From CAZGVW01 sp964529265 (GTDB lineage: Bacteria; Planctomycetota; Phycisphaerae; Phycisphaerales; UBA1924), in the NCBI GenBank assembly GCA_964529265.1, contig CAZGVW010000196.1:1-8179 (forward strand): DNA of 8,179 nucleotides. Direction: 5' to 3'. This document shows positions 1 through 6,610 of this stretch, piece after piece. How positions within the stretch are numbered: position 1 is the first letter of the stretch; every line of letters starts with the position of its first letter. The position numbers and the translations under genes are program-made. A model generated the notes under the pieces. It was given only the letters and a program-made list of their open reading frames with translations. It was not told the DNA's origin and did not search any database.

Positions 1-15
1 CGCCAGATGGCGCGC

Positions 16-219
16 CTAATCGTCCAGTACGAACGTGACCATCATGTTGACCTGGTATTCTCTGATGCGCCCGTTGTCGAGCCGGACCTGCTGCTCCTTG
101 ATCCAGGCGCTCCGCATGTTGCGGATCGTCTTCGCCGCGCGCGCCAGGCCAATCTGAATCGCGTCCTCGAAGCTCTTCGTCGAGGTCGCGGTAATCTCGG
201 ATACTTTCGCTACTGACAT
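16..219 (-). CDS. dodecin family flavin-binding protein
   Basis: This 67-residue protein has the size and signature of dodecins, small beta-alpha-beta-beta proteins that assemble into hollow dodecamers and store or buffer flavin (FMN in most bacteria) in the cytoplasm. The opening MSVAKVSEITATSTKSFEDA matches the family pattern of a first strand, a 'T/S-S-x-S-x-E-D-A' turn and a helix (about residues 17-35, ending KTIRNMR). W39 and Q56 sit where the flavin-stacking Trp and the flavin-contacting Gln lie in characterised dodecins. There is no signal peptide. The start is fixed by a textbook ribosome-binding site (AGGAGG, minus strand, 224-229) four bases upstream of ATG. The gene lies 42 nt after the stop of a minus-strand secreted protein and may be co-transcribed with it. 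A TTGACG box (minus strand, 260-265) hints at a private promoter, but no convincing -10 follows. Complete and intact. Confidence 0.93.
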   Translation of the reverse strand: MSVAKVSEITATSTKSFEDAIQIGLARAAKTIRNMRSAWIKEQQVRLDNGRIREYQVNMMVTFVLDD

Positions 220-261
220 GTGGCCTCCTTGGTTCAGATCGAGACTATCGCGACCGCACCG

Positions 262-2028
262 TCAATGGTGCGTCTTTCCGGCGCGCAGATCCTGCGTCTT
301 TCGTTCGCCTTCCCGGATCGCCACCGGAATCGATGCGGCAATCAGCGTCTCGAGAAACGCAGGATCGTCGACGTCGCCGGGCACCACGTCCGTCAGCGCG
401 GCGATGCGGTACTTGCCGGCGCGAATGTCGTTGATGATGTACCGTCCGTCCTGCCCCGACCGCACGGTGCGGATGCGCCCCGTCGACGCCCACAGCGCGC
501 GATCCTCGGGGAAGAGGACGATCGTCAGCCCCGGCGCCGGCTTCCCATCACCGCCGAGCAGGACGCCCGACACGCCCTGCGTCGCGCGCGTCATCCTGAT
601 TGCCAGGCCCGTCACGCTCCCGTCCGGCGTGACCTCGAGCGGAAAGTCGAGCGCATTGCGTTCGTCGTGAAGAACGGACGTGACGGACCAGCCACTGGCG
701 AGATTACCGGCATACGCCGCGCTGATGCGGTACCGCCCCGGCACCACGCCCTCGACCACGAACTCGCCAGACGCTGAGACGTCCCCGCTGACCGCCCCCG
801 GGCCGAAACCGCGGCGCGTCGGCGACACGTTGTACAGGTAGACGCGCACGCGTGAGACGTCAGGCGCCGGCGACGCGCCGGGCGCACGCTCGAGCCGCAC
901 GCGCCCCGCCACCGTCAGCCCGGGCTGGAGCGTGAGGACGACGCCGCTCACATTGCTGCCGTCCACAATGACGTCGGTCATCGCCCAGTGCGACGTGACG
1001 CCGCCGATGACCGCGATGTACGAGGCCCCCGCTGTCGGGGCGATCTGCTCGACCGCGCGTCCGACGATCGTGTACCGGCCTGGCGGCACGGCCGCGAACG
1101 CGAAGCGCCCATCCGCATCGACCGATGCCTGCATCCGCAGCGAGGACACGATAGACGAGGCCGATGTGCTCGCCGCGATCGCCGGCGGGAAGATCTCCGG
1201 CACGAGGGCGACGCGCAGGTTCTGAGCCGCGATCCCGTCCCGCGCGACAATCTCCCCTTCGATGCGTGCCGTGCGCACGTACTGCAGCGGCACGTTGATG
1301 CCGGCCGCTTCCTCGCCGGCGCGGACCGTCACCTTCGCCGCCTCCGCCACGCGCGTCGTTCCCGGATGAAAGATCGGTACGAAGCCGACGCGGGCGCCCT
1401 CCATCGTCCGTGTGGGGGCGAGGCTGTCGTCCGGAGGCACGGCGCCCACGATGTATTCGCCCGGCGTGAGACCGAAAAAGCGATACTCGCCGCGGTCGTC
1501 CGTCACCTCGCTCGCCGAGCCCGCGGCGGCCGACGCGGGCGCCCACACCCGTTCGCCGCCTTCGTATCGCGACTGCAGCAGCCGGACCGCCACGCCTGCG
1601 GCAGGCCGTCCCGACGGATCCGTCACGATGCCGGTGACGACCCCGCCGCGCGCCATGGTCACCTGCAGATTGGCGGCGCGCTGGCCCGCCGCAAGCACGA
1701 TCGCAACGCCGGGCCGGCCGGGACCGGCCGCGCCGTGCGCGCCTCTCAGGAATCCGGGCTTCCCTGCGGTCACGGTGTACCGTCCCGGCGGCAGCTCGCC
1801 GACCGTGAATCGCCCATCGTCATCGGTCAACGCCGAACGCGTCACGAGCAAGTCCGCGCGCGTCACAACGACGCGCGCGTGTCTGACGGGCGCGCGCGAG
1901 TCATCCGACAGAACCACGCGTCCGGCAAGGACCGCGGTGCCGATGAGCGGAGCGGGCCGCGTATCGCGCGCCTGAGGCACGATGAGCACGATCGTGCACA
2001 GCACGGCGATCCGGAAGTCAGCGAGCAT
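262..2028 (-). CDS. exported carboxypeptidase-regulatory-like (CarboxypepD_reg) repeat protein, second of a tandem pair
   Basis: A 588-residue exported protein made of repeated beta-sandwich modules of the CarboxypepD_reg type, as found in many acidobacterial envelope proteins; no catalytic domain is visible. Residues 1-20 look like a signal peptide (hydrophobic IAVLCTIVLIV, cleavage plausible after PQA). Modules start near residues 33, 128, 254, 372 and 484. Each tends to open with 'x-G-x-V' and close with 'D-x-x-G-x-F/Y-x-(6)-P-G-x-Y', for example DDDGRFTVGELPPGRYTV at 69-86 and DDRGEYRFFGLTPGEYIV at 177-194. The C-terminal part (FPEDRALW, then DGRYIINDIRAGKYRIAAL and DDPAFLETL) has a counterpart in the upstream gene, so the two are paralogues. 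The start ATG lies inside the end of the upstream gene (11-nt overlap) and has no clear Shine-Dalgarno, which suggests translational coupling. A role in binding or envelope structure is inferred; the ligand is unknown. Confidence 0.85.
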   Translation of the reverse strand: MLADFRIAVLCTIVLIVPQARDTRPAPLIGTAVLAGRVVLSDDSRAPVRHARVVVTRADLLVTRSALTDDDGRFTVGELPPGRYTVTAGKPGFLRGAHGAAGPGRPGVAIVLAAGQRAANLQVTMARGGVVTGIVTDPSGRPAAGVAVRLLQSRYEGGERVWAPASAAAGSASEVTDDRGEYRFFGLTPGEYIVGAVPPDDSLAPTRTMEGARVGFVPIFHPGTTRVAEAAKVTVRAGEEAAGINVPLQYVRTARIEGEIVARDGIAAQNLRVALVPEIFPPAIAASTSASSIVSSLRMQASVDADGRFAFAAVPPGRYTIVGRAVEQIAPTAGASYIAVIGGVTSHWAMTDVIVDGSNVSGVVLTLQPGLTVAGRVRLERAPGASPAPDVSRVRVYLYNVSPTRRGFGPGAVSGDVSASGEFVVEGVVPGRYRISAAYAGNLASGWSVTSVLHDERNALDFPLEVTPDGSVTGLAIRMTRATQGVSGVLLGGDGKPAPGLTIVLFPEDRALWASTGRIRTVRSGQDGRYIINDIRAGKYRIAALTDVVPGDVDDPAFLETLIAASIPVAIREGERKTQDLRAGKTHH

Positions 2029-3973
2029 CTGGCCGAATCGTGCGAAGGGCGAGTTGCGGCGTCATGCCATTGGTGATCTCGACGCGAGTCGCCACGCGAG
2101 CGAGCGAGTCCAGAAACGCGGGGGCCTGCCATCCGGCCGCCATCGCCTCGGGAATCGCCGCGACGAAGTAGCTGCCCGCCGGCAGGCCGGAGACGACGAA
2201 CGACCCGGCACGATCGGTCCGCACGTGACGCACGAGGCGAGCAGACCCAGCGCCGTCGCTGGCCGACCGATCCACCGGAAAGACGATGACCGCCGCGGTC
2301 GAATCGCGAGCGCCGGCTGGCCCCGAAACCGTTCCGGACACGCCCGCGGGACGATCGGTGAAGACGAGCGCGACATTGCGGAGATCGGCCGCATCGAGAT
2401 CGAATGGATGAATCGACACATCGCGCGATCCCGCCGTCGCGGCGTGCAGCACCCATCCACCCGGCAGGCCGCCGACTGAAATCCGGTACCGGCCGGCTGG
2501 CGCGGCGAGCGTCGCGAACTGGAGATCGGTTTCGACGCGGCCGCGAAGCGGCGCCGGCGCGAGCGCCGCGGTGCGGCCGTCAGCGGGGTCGAGCAGGATG
2601 CGGATGCGCGCGATCGCCTCGGCGGACGGCTGCTGCCGCGTGCCGCGAAACTCGACACGCCCCCGCACGCGAGCGCCCGATCGCAGCGTGACGCGCACGT
2701 CGTCGAGATCCCGATCGCCGACCGTGACCGGTTCTTCGGCCCACTGCATCGTCTCGCGGGGCAGCGGCCGTTCGACCGCCTGGCGCACGGCCGCGCCGGA
2801 CACCACAACCGTGCCGCCCGGCGTCGCCGCAAACTCGCCGCGCGGCATGCGCGCCGCCCGAACGACGTACGGCCCGGGCGGCACACCGGCGAAGACGAAC
2901 CGGCCGCGCGCGTCGGTGACCGCGACCGCCGTATCGACCGGCGCTGTGGTCTCGGCCGCGCCCGCCGGCGAAAGACGAAGGACGAGGTCGTCCGCGGCGC
3001 CGGACGCCGAGCTCACCACGCCGGATACGTTGTGCCCGCGCTCGAGACGAAGCGTGAAACGCACGTCAACCCGCTCGTCGCCGGCGCCCAGCGCCAGCTC
3101 GGCGGCGTCCAACGCGGCCGCGGCGCCCGCGAAGAACTGCGCGGGATAGACGAACACATGACCATCGCCCGTCGGCACCGCGGGCGCGGAGCGATCGGCC
3201 GTCTGCACGACCAGTGACGACGCGCCGCTCAACTGGATGCCCGATCCGAACAGCGAGGGAAGTTCACCAACCGACGACGCCGCGATGTCCCGCGGATGCT
3301 CGCCGCCGAGCAGCAGGTGGTTCTCGAGCGACGCGGGCCAGGTGTAGGTGGTCATGGGCACGCCGAGCACATAGTCGCCCGGCTCGAGTGATGCAATGCG
3401 GAACACGCCTCGGTCGTCGGTCCTGTCCGCGGGGCCGGCCGTCAGCGAGGGGCGTCCGCGCTCGTACGATCGGCGATACGCCCGCACGGTCACTCCCACG
3501 ATCGGCTCGCCGCGATCGTCGGCCACCACGCCTTCGACTGCCGCCAGCGGCCAGATCGTGATGGAAAGATCCGTGAGCCGCTCGACGTCGTCGAGACGGA
3601 CGGTCTGAGACGGCCCGCCCGGGCGCATGCGGCCGAGCGCGCCGGACGAGTAGCCGCCGAGCGTCGCCGTCATGGAAAAGGTCCCGCTCGGGAGATCGGG
3701 AAACGCAAAGCCACCCTGTCCGTTGGTCAGCATCCGGAGGAACGCGCCCTCGCGCGCAATCGTGACGATCGCGTCCGCGACCGGACGATTCGACCGGCCA
3801 TCAAGCACCCGCCCGGCCAGGGCGCCGGTTCCCTTCGGCATCGGAGCGGCCGCGACGACCGGACCGGGGTAGGGGATGAAAACCGGGGGGGTGGACTGGC
3901 GGACGGTACTGCCCCCGGCCATGAGCAGTCCAGCCAGTCCCGCACAGATCCCGGTGAGCGCGTGAATGGGCAT
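2018..3973 (-). CDS. exported carboxypeptidase-regulatory-like (CarboxypepD_reg) repeat protein, first of a tandem pair
   Basis: A 651-residue protein with a signal peptide (MPIHALTGICAGLAGLLMAG, hydrophobic core about 5-21) and no lipobox. A Pro-rich stretch (29-46) leads into CarboxypepD_reg-like beta-sandwich modules near residues 51, 143, 314, 432 and 542. Diagnostic module ends include GQGGFAFPDLPSGTFSM, DDRGVFRIASLEPGDYVLGV and DARGRFVFAGVPPGPYVV. Its order of modules and its C-terminal block (FPVDR, DRAGSFVVSGLPAGSYFVAA, APAFLDSL) parallel the downstream gene, pointing to an old tandem duplication. The ATG at 3973 is preferred over an in-frame ATG at 4039. It places the signal peptide at the N-terminus, has GGAG nine bases upstream, and the 4039 start would fall inside the predicted promoter. 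It is first in the minus-strand operon and divergent from the choice-of-anchor B gene. No enzymatic residues are recognised; a structural or ligand-binding envelope role is inferred. Confidence 0.84.
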   Translation of the reverse strand: MPIHALTGICAGLAGLLMAGGSTVRQSTPPVFIPYPGPVVAAAPMPKGTGALAGRVLDGRSNRPVADAIVTIAREGAFLRMLTNGQGGFAFPDLPSGTFSMTATLGGYSSGALGRMRPGGPSQTVRLDDVERLTDLSITIWPLAAVEGVVADDRGEPIVGVTVRAYRRSYERGRPSLTAGPADRTDDRGVFRIASLEPGDYVLGVPMTTYTWPASLENHLLLGGEHPRDIAASSVGELPSLFGSGIQLSGASSLVVQTADRSAPAVPTGDGHVFVYPAQFFAGAAAALDAAELALGAGDERVDVRFTLRLERGHNVSGVVSSASGAADDLVLRLSPAGAAETTAPVDTAVAVTDARGRFVFAGVPPGPYVVRAARMPRGEFAATPGGTVVVSGAAVRQAVERPLPRETMQWAEEPVTVGDRDLDDVRVTLRSGARVRGRVEFRGTRQQPSAEAIARIRILLDPADGRTAALAPAPLRGRVETDLQFATLAAPAGRYRISVGGLPGGWVLHAATAGSRDVSIHPFDLDAADLRNVALVFTDRPAGVSGTVSGPAGARDSTAAVIVFPVDRSASDGAGSARLVRHVRTDRAGSFVVSGLPAGSYFVAAIPEAMAAGWQAPAFLDSLARVATRVEITNGMTPQLALRTIRPDAR

Positions 3974-4002
3974 GGCGACCCGCTCCGGTTTAGACACCCG
4001 GG

Positions 4003-4030
4003 ATGCTAGACTCGGCTCTCCGGATTGCAA
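4003..4030 (-). promoter_or_regulatory. candidate sigma70-like promoter for the minus-strand operon
   Basis: On the minus strand a TTGCAA box (4025-4030) and a TAGCAT box (4003-4008) are 16 bp apart. This would start transcription near 3996 and give a leader of about 20 nt before the ATG at 3973. It agrees with choosing that start rather than 4039. This is read by eye against the general -35/-10 consensus, with no expression evidence. Confidence 0.4.
4004..4012 (+). promoter_or_regulatory. candidate extended -10 promoter element for the plus-strand operon
   Basis: TGCTAGACT on the plus strand reads as an extended -10 (TGn followed by TAGACT, 4007-4012). No good -35 box is present at normal spacing, as expected if the TG extension compensates. 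Transcription would begin near 4019, giving a leader of about 41 nt to the ATG at 4060. It overlaps the -10 box of the opposing promoter. Confidence 0.32.
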
Positions 4031-4056
4031 GAGTTTCACAGCCGTTTGCAGGAGTT
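4025..4056 (+). repeat. 11-nt direct repeat spaced 21 bp in the divergent promoter region, possible operator
   Basis: TTGCAAGAGTT at 4025-4035 recurs as TTGCAGGAGTT at 4046-4056 (10 of 11 identical), with starts 21 bp apart, about two helical turns. The first copy covers the -35 box of the minus-strand promoter; the second contains the Shine-Dalgarno AGGAG of the plus-strand gene. A paired binding site for a regulator is possible. Chance similarity helped by the purine-rich ribosome-binding site is the alternative. Confidence 0.35.
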
Positions 4057-4059
4057 GCT

Positions 4060-6606
4060 ATGTCGTCTGTGCGTCAGATTCTGATTTGGAGCACGGTGCT
4101 GGTCGGTGCCTTCGTGGCCGCGGAGGTGAACCGGCCGGGGACCGAGGCGCGGGCCTCTGGCATGGTCGGGTTCGGCGGCGCGGTCCTCGTGGGCGAGGGC
4201 GAGGTGTTCGTCGGCGAAGCGGCGAATCAGTTCCGCCCCGGCATGGTCTACGTCTATCGGAAGACCGGCGGCGCCTGGCAGCAGGCCGCGGTACTCACCG
4301 CACCGGCCGCCGCGGTCGGCGATCGGTTCGGGCAGGCGCTTGCGTCCGATGGATCGCGATTGTTCGTGACCGGCGGCGACGCGTCGGTTCATGTCTTCAC
4401 GAAGCAGGGATCGAACTGGTCGCACGCCGGCGTGGTGTCCGCGACGTCGGTGCCCGGTGATCCGGTCCGATTCGGGTCAGGTCTCGCGGCGGCCGGAGAG
4501 TGGCTGCTCGTGGGACGCGAAGTGCAGATCGGCGGCCGCGGACGCGGACGGGCGGGCGGAGGCGGAGGCGGCGGCCGCGCGGGCGCCGAGGCGCCGCCGG
4601 CGCTGCCGGCCGGCGCCGTGTACGCCTTCAAGCGCGACGCGTCCGGTCAGTATGCGTATCACTCGACCCTTGTCTCGGCCGAGTCCGCGACCTCGGCCGG
4701 CAACGGCTTCGGCGCGGCGATCGCCGCCACCGAGAATGCCGTGCTCATCGCGGCCATCGGTCAGGGCGAGCGCGCGGGCGTGGTGCACGAGTTCGAGGTG
4801 GATGCCGATGGCGCGTGGCAGTCGCGGCGCACGTTCGCGCCGATCGGCGGCCAGCCGAACGCCACCTTCGGAACTTCGCTGGTCCGGTTGGACGATCAGG
4901 CGATCGTCACCGCGCCCGGCGACGCGGGTGGATATGGCGCGGCCTACGTCTTCCGGCGCGTCCAGCAGGGACGCGGACGCGGAGGCGGCGCCGCGGCCGC
5001 CGGTGGGGCCAACCCCGCCGGGGCGCAGGGCGGCCGTCAGGGCGGCGGCAACTTCACGTGGCAGGAGATCGCGCGGCTGGCGCCGCCGGCAAGCACGCGC
5101 GCCGATCGGTTCGGCGCGGCCGTCGCCGGCGATGCGCGCGAGATCTGGATCGGCGCGCCGGGTGCGGCCGGGGCCGGCCGCGTGTTCGTCTTCACGCGCA
5201 CGGAGACCGGCTTCGATCCGGCCTCGCTGTCGCTGCTCGGGCCGGCCGAGCCGTCGTCCACGGCCGGCGTGTCGATCTCGATGCGCGGCAACATCGCCGC
5301 GGCCGGCGCCACCGGCGCCGGCAGCACCGGCGGCGTCGTCATCTACGAGCGCGACGCGACCGGGCGATGGGCCGAGCAGCCGATGCTCACGCCTCCGCTC
5401 GATGAGATCGCGGCGATGACCGGCGACGAGAAGCGCTGCACGAGCGGCGGCAAGATCGAGATGTTCGAGTGCGGCGCCGCGGACCTGCAGGCGTTCCTGC
5501 CGCCCTCGCGCCTCACGCACGACGGCCACTACGTCGAGATGAACGACATCTGGGGCTGGACCGATCCGCAGACGAAGCGCGAGTGGGCGCTGGTCGGCCG
5601 CCGCGACGGCACGACGTTCGTGGACATCACCAACGCGACGGGTCCGCTCGCCGTCGCGGATCTGCCGCTCACCGACGGCGCGCGGCCCAACAGCTGGCGC
5701 GACATGAAGGTCTACAAGGATCACACCTTCATCGTCGCCGACGGCGCCGGCCCGCACGGCATGCAGGTCTTCGACCTGACGCGCCTGCGCACGCTGAAGC
5801 CGCAGCCGAACGGACTGCCGATGAAGGTCGAGTACGACGCGATCTACCGCGAGATCAACAGCGCGCACAACATCGTCATCAACGAGGAGAGCGGATTCGC
5901 CTACTCGGTCGGATCGAGCGGTGGCGGCACGACGTGCGGTGGCGGGCTGCACATGATCGACATCCGCGAGCCGAAGCAGCCGAAGTTCGCCGGGTGCTTC
6001 GCGGACACGAGCACCGGGCGCGCGGGCACCGGCTACTCGCACGACGCGCAGTGCGTCACCTATCGCGGACCCGACAAGCGCTACCGCAACCGCGAGATCT
6101 GCGTCGGGTCGAACGAGAACTCGATCAGCATCGCGGACGTCACCGACAAGGCCAGCCCGAAGGCGCTGTCGCGGGCGACCTATCCGAACGTCGCCTACGC
6201 GCACCAGGGATGGTTCACCGACGACCATCGCTACTTCTTCCTCGACGACGAAGCGGACGAAGGGCGCGGGATCCCGAAGACGCGGACGATGATCTGGGAT
6301 CTGACGGATCTCGAGAACCCGAAGCTCGCGAAGGAGCACCTCGGCGTCGAGGCGACGTCGGATCACAACCTCTACATCAAGGGCGATCTGATGTTTCAGG
6401 CGAACTACCGGTCCGGGCTCCGCGTGCTCAACATCAAGGACCCGCTCAATCCCCGCGAGATCGCGTTTTTCGACACCGCGCCGTACACCGAGAACCGCTC
6501 GGGCTACAACGGCGCGTGGAGCGTGTATCCGTTCTTCCGCAGCGGCACGATCATCGTGAACAGCATCGAGCAGGGTCTGTTCATCGTGAAGCTCGCGGAT
6601 CGGTAG
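4060..6606 (+). CDS. exported choice-of-anchor B (LVIVD-repeat) protein with N-terminal FG-GAP-like propeller
   Basis: An 848-residue exported protein. The ATG at 4060 is chosen because AGGAG (4050-4054) lies five bases upstream and it begins a signal peptide (hydrophobic ILIWSTVLVGAFVAAEV, residues 7-23); an upstream in-frame ATG at 4003 lacks both. Residues about 30-440 hold seven FG-GAP-like repeats, recognisable by 'G-D-x-F-G-x-A' blade starts near residues 36, 87, 134, 214, 267, 349 and 401 (for example GDRFGQALASDGSRLFVTGG), as in integrin-type beta-propellers. Two Gly/Arg-rich insertions interrupt it (about 158-182 and 303-331). Residues about 456-848 form the choice-of-anchor B/LVIVD domain: a Cys pair (C460, C471), then THDGHYVEMNDIWGW, GTTFVDITN, NSWRDMKVYKDHTFIVADGA, SDHNLYIKGDLMFQANYRSG and LRVLNIKDPLNPREIAFFDT. 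No LPXTG, PEP-CTERM or other sorting tail follows, so it is probably soluble and periplasmic or secreted. Ligand unknown. Confidence 0.88.
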   Translation: MSSVRQILIWSTVLVGAFVAAEVNRPGTEARASGMVGFGGAVLVGEGEVFVGEAANQFRPGMVYVYRKTGGAWQQAAVLTAPAAAVGDRFGQALASDGSRLFVTGGDASVHVFTKQGSNWSHAGVVSATSVPGDPVRFGSGLAAAGEWLLVGREVQIGGRGRGRAGGGGGGGRAGAEAPPALPAGAVYAFKRDASGQYAYHSTLVSAESATSAGNGFGAAIAATENAVLIAAIGQGERAGVVHEFEVDADGAWQSRRTFAPIGGQPNATFGTSLVRLDDQAIVTAPGDAGGYGAAYVFRRVQQGRGRGGGAAAAGGANPAGAQGGRQGGGNFTWQEIARLAPPASTRADRFGAAVAGDAREIWIGAPGAAGAGRVFVFTRTETGFDPASLSLLGPAEPSSTAGVSISMRGNIAAAGATGAGSTGGVVIYERDATGRWAEQPMLTPPLDEIAAMTGDEKRCTSGGKIEMFECGAADLQAFLPPSRLTHDGHYVEMNDIWGWTDPQTKREWALVGRRDGTTFVDITNATGPLAVADLPLTDGARPNSWRDMKVYKDHTFIVADGAGPHGMQVFDLTRLRTLKPQPNGLPMKVEYDAIYREINSAHNIVINEESGFAYSVGSSGGGTTCGGGLHMIDIREPKQPKFAGCFADTSTGRAGTGYSHDAQCVTYRGPDKRYRNREICVGSNENSISIADVTDKASPKALSRATYPNVAYAHQGWFTDDHRYFFLDDEADEGRGIPKTRTMIWDLTDLENPKLAKEHLGVEATSDHNLYIKGDLMFQANYRSGLRVLNIKDPLNPREIAFFDTAPYTENRSGYNGAWSVYPFFRSGTIIVNSIEQGLFIVKLADR

Positions 6607-6610
6607 GCCC

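Noticed and set aside
988..2076. 362-codon plus-strand open frame opposite the second CarboxypepD_reg gene
   Set aside because: Highly Arg/Asp/His-rich translation with no fold pattern; the minus strand shows regular CarboxypepD_reg modules and a signal peptide.
3974..4039. Upstream start at 4039 for the first CarboxypepD_reg protein
   Set aside because: It would put 22 polar residues before the signal peptide and place the start codon inside the predicted promoter. The ATG at 3973 has a GGAG upstream and leads directly into the signal peptide.
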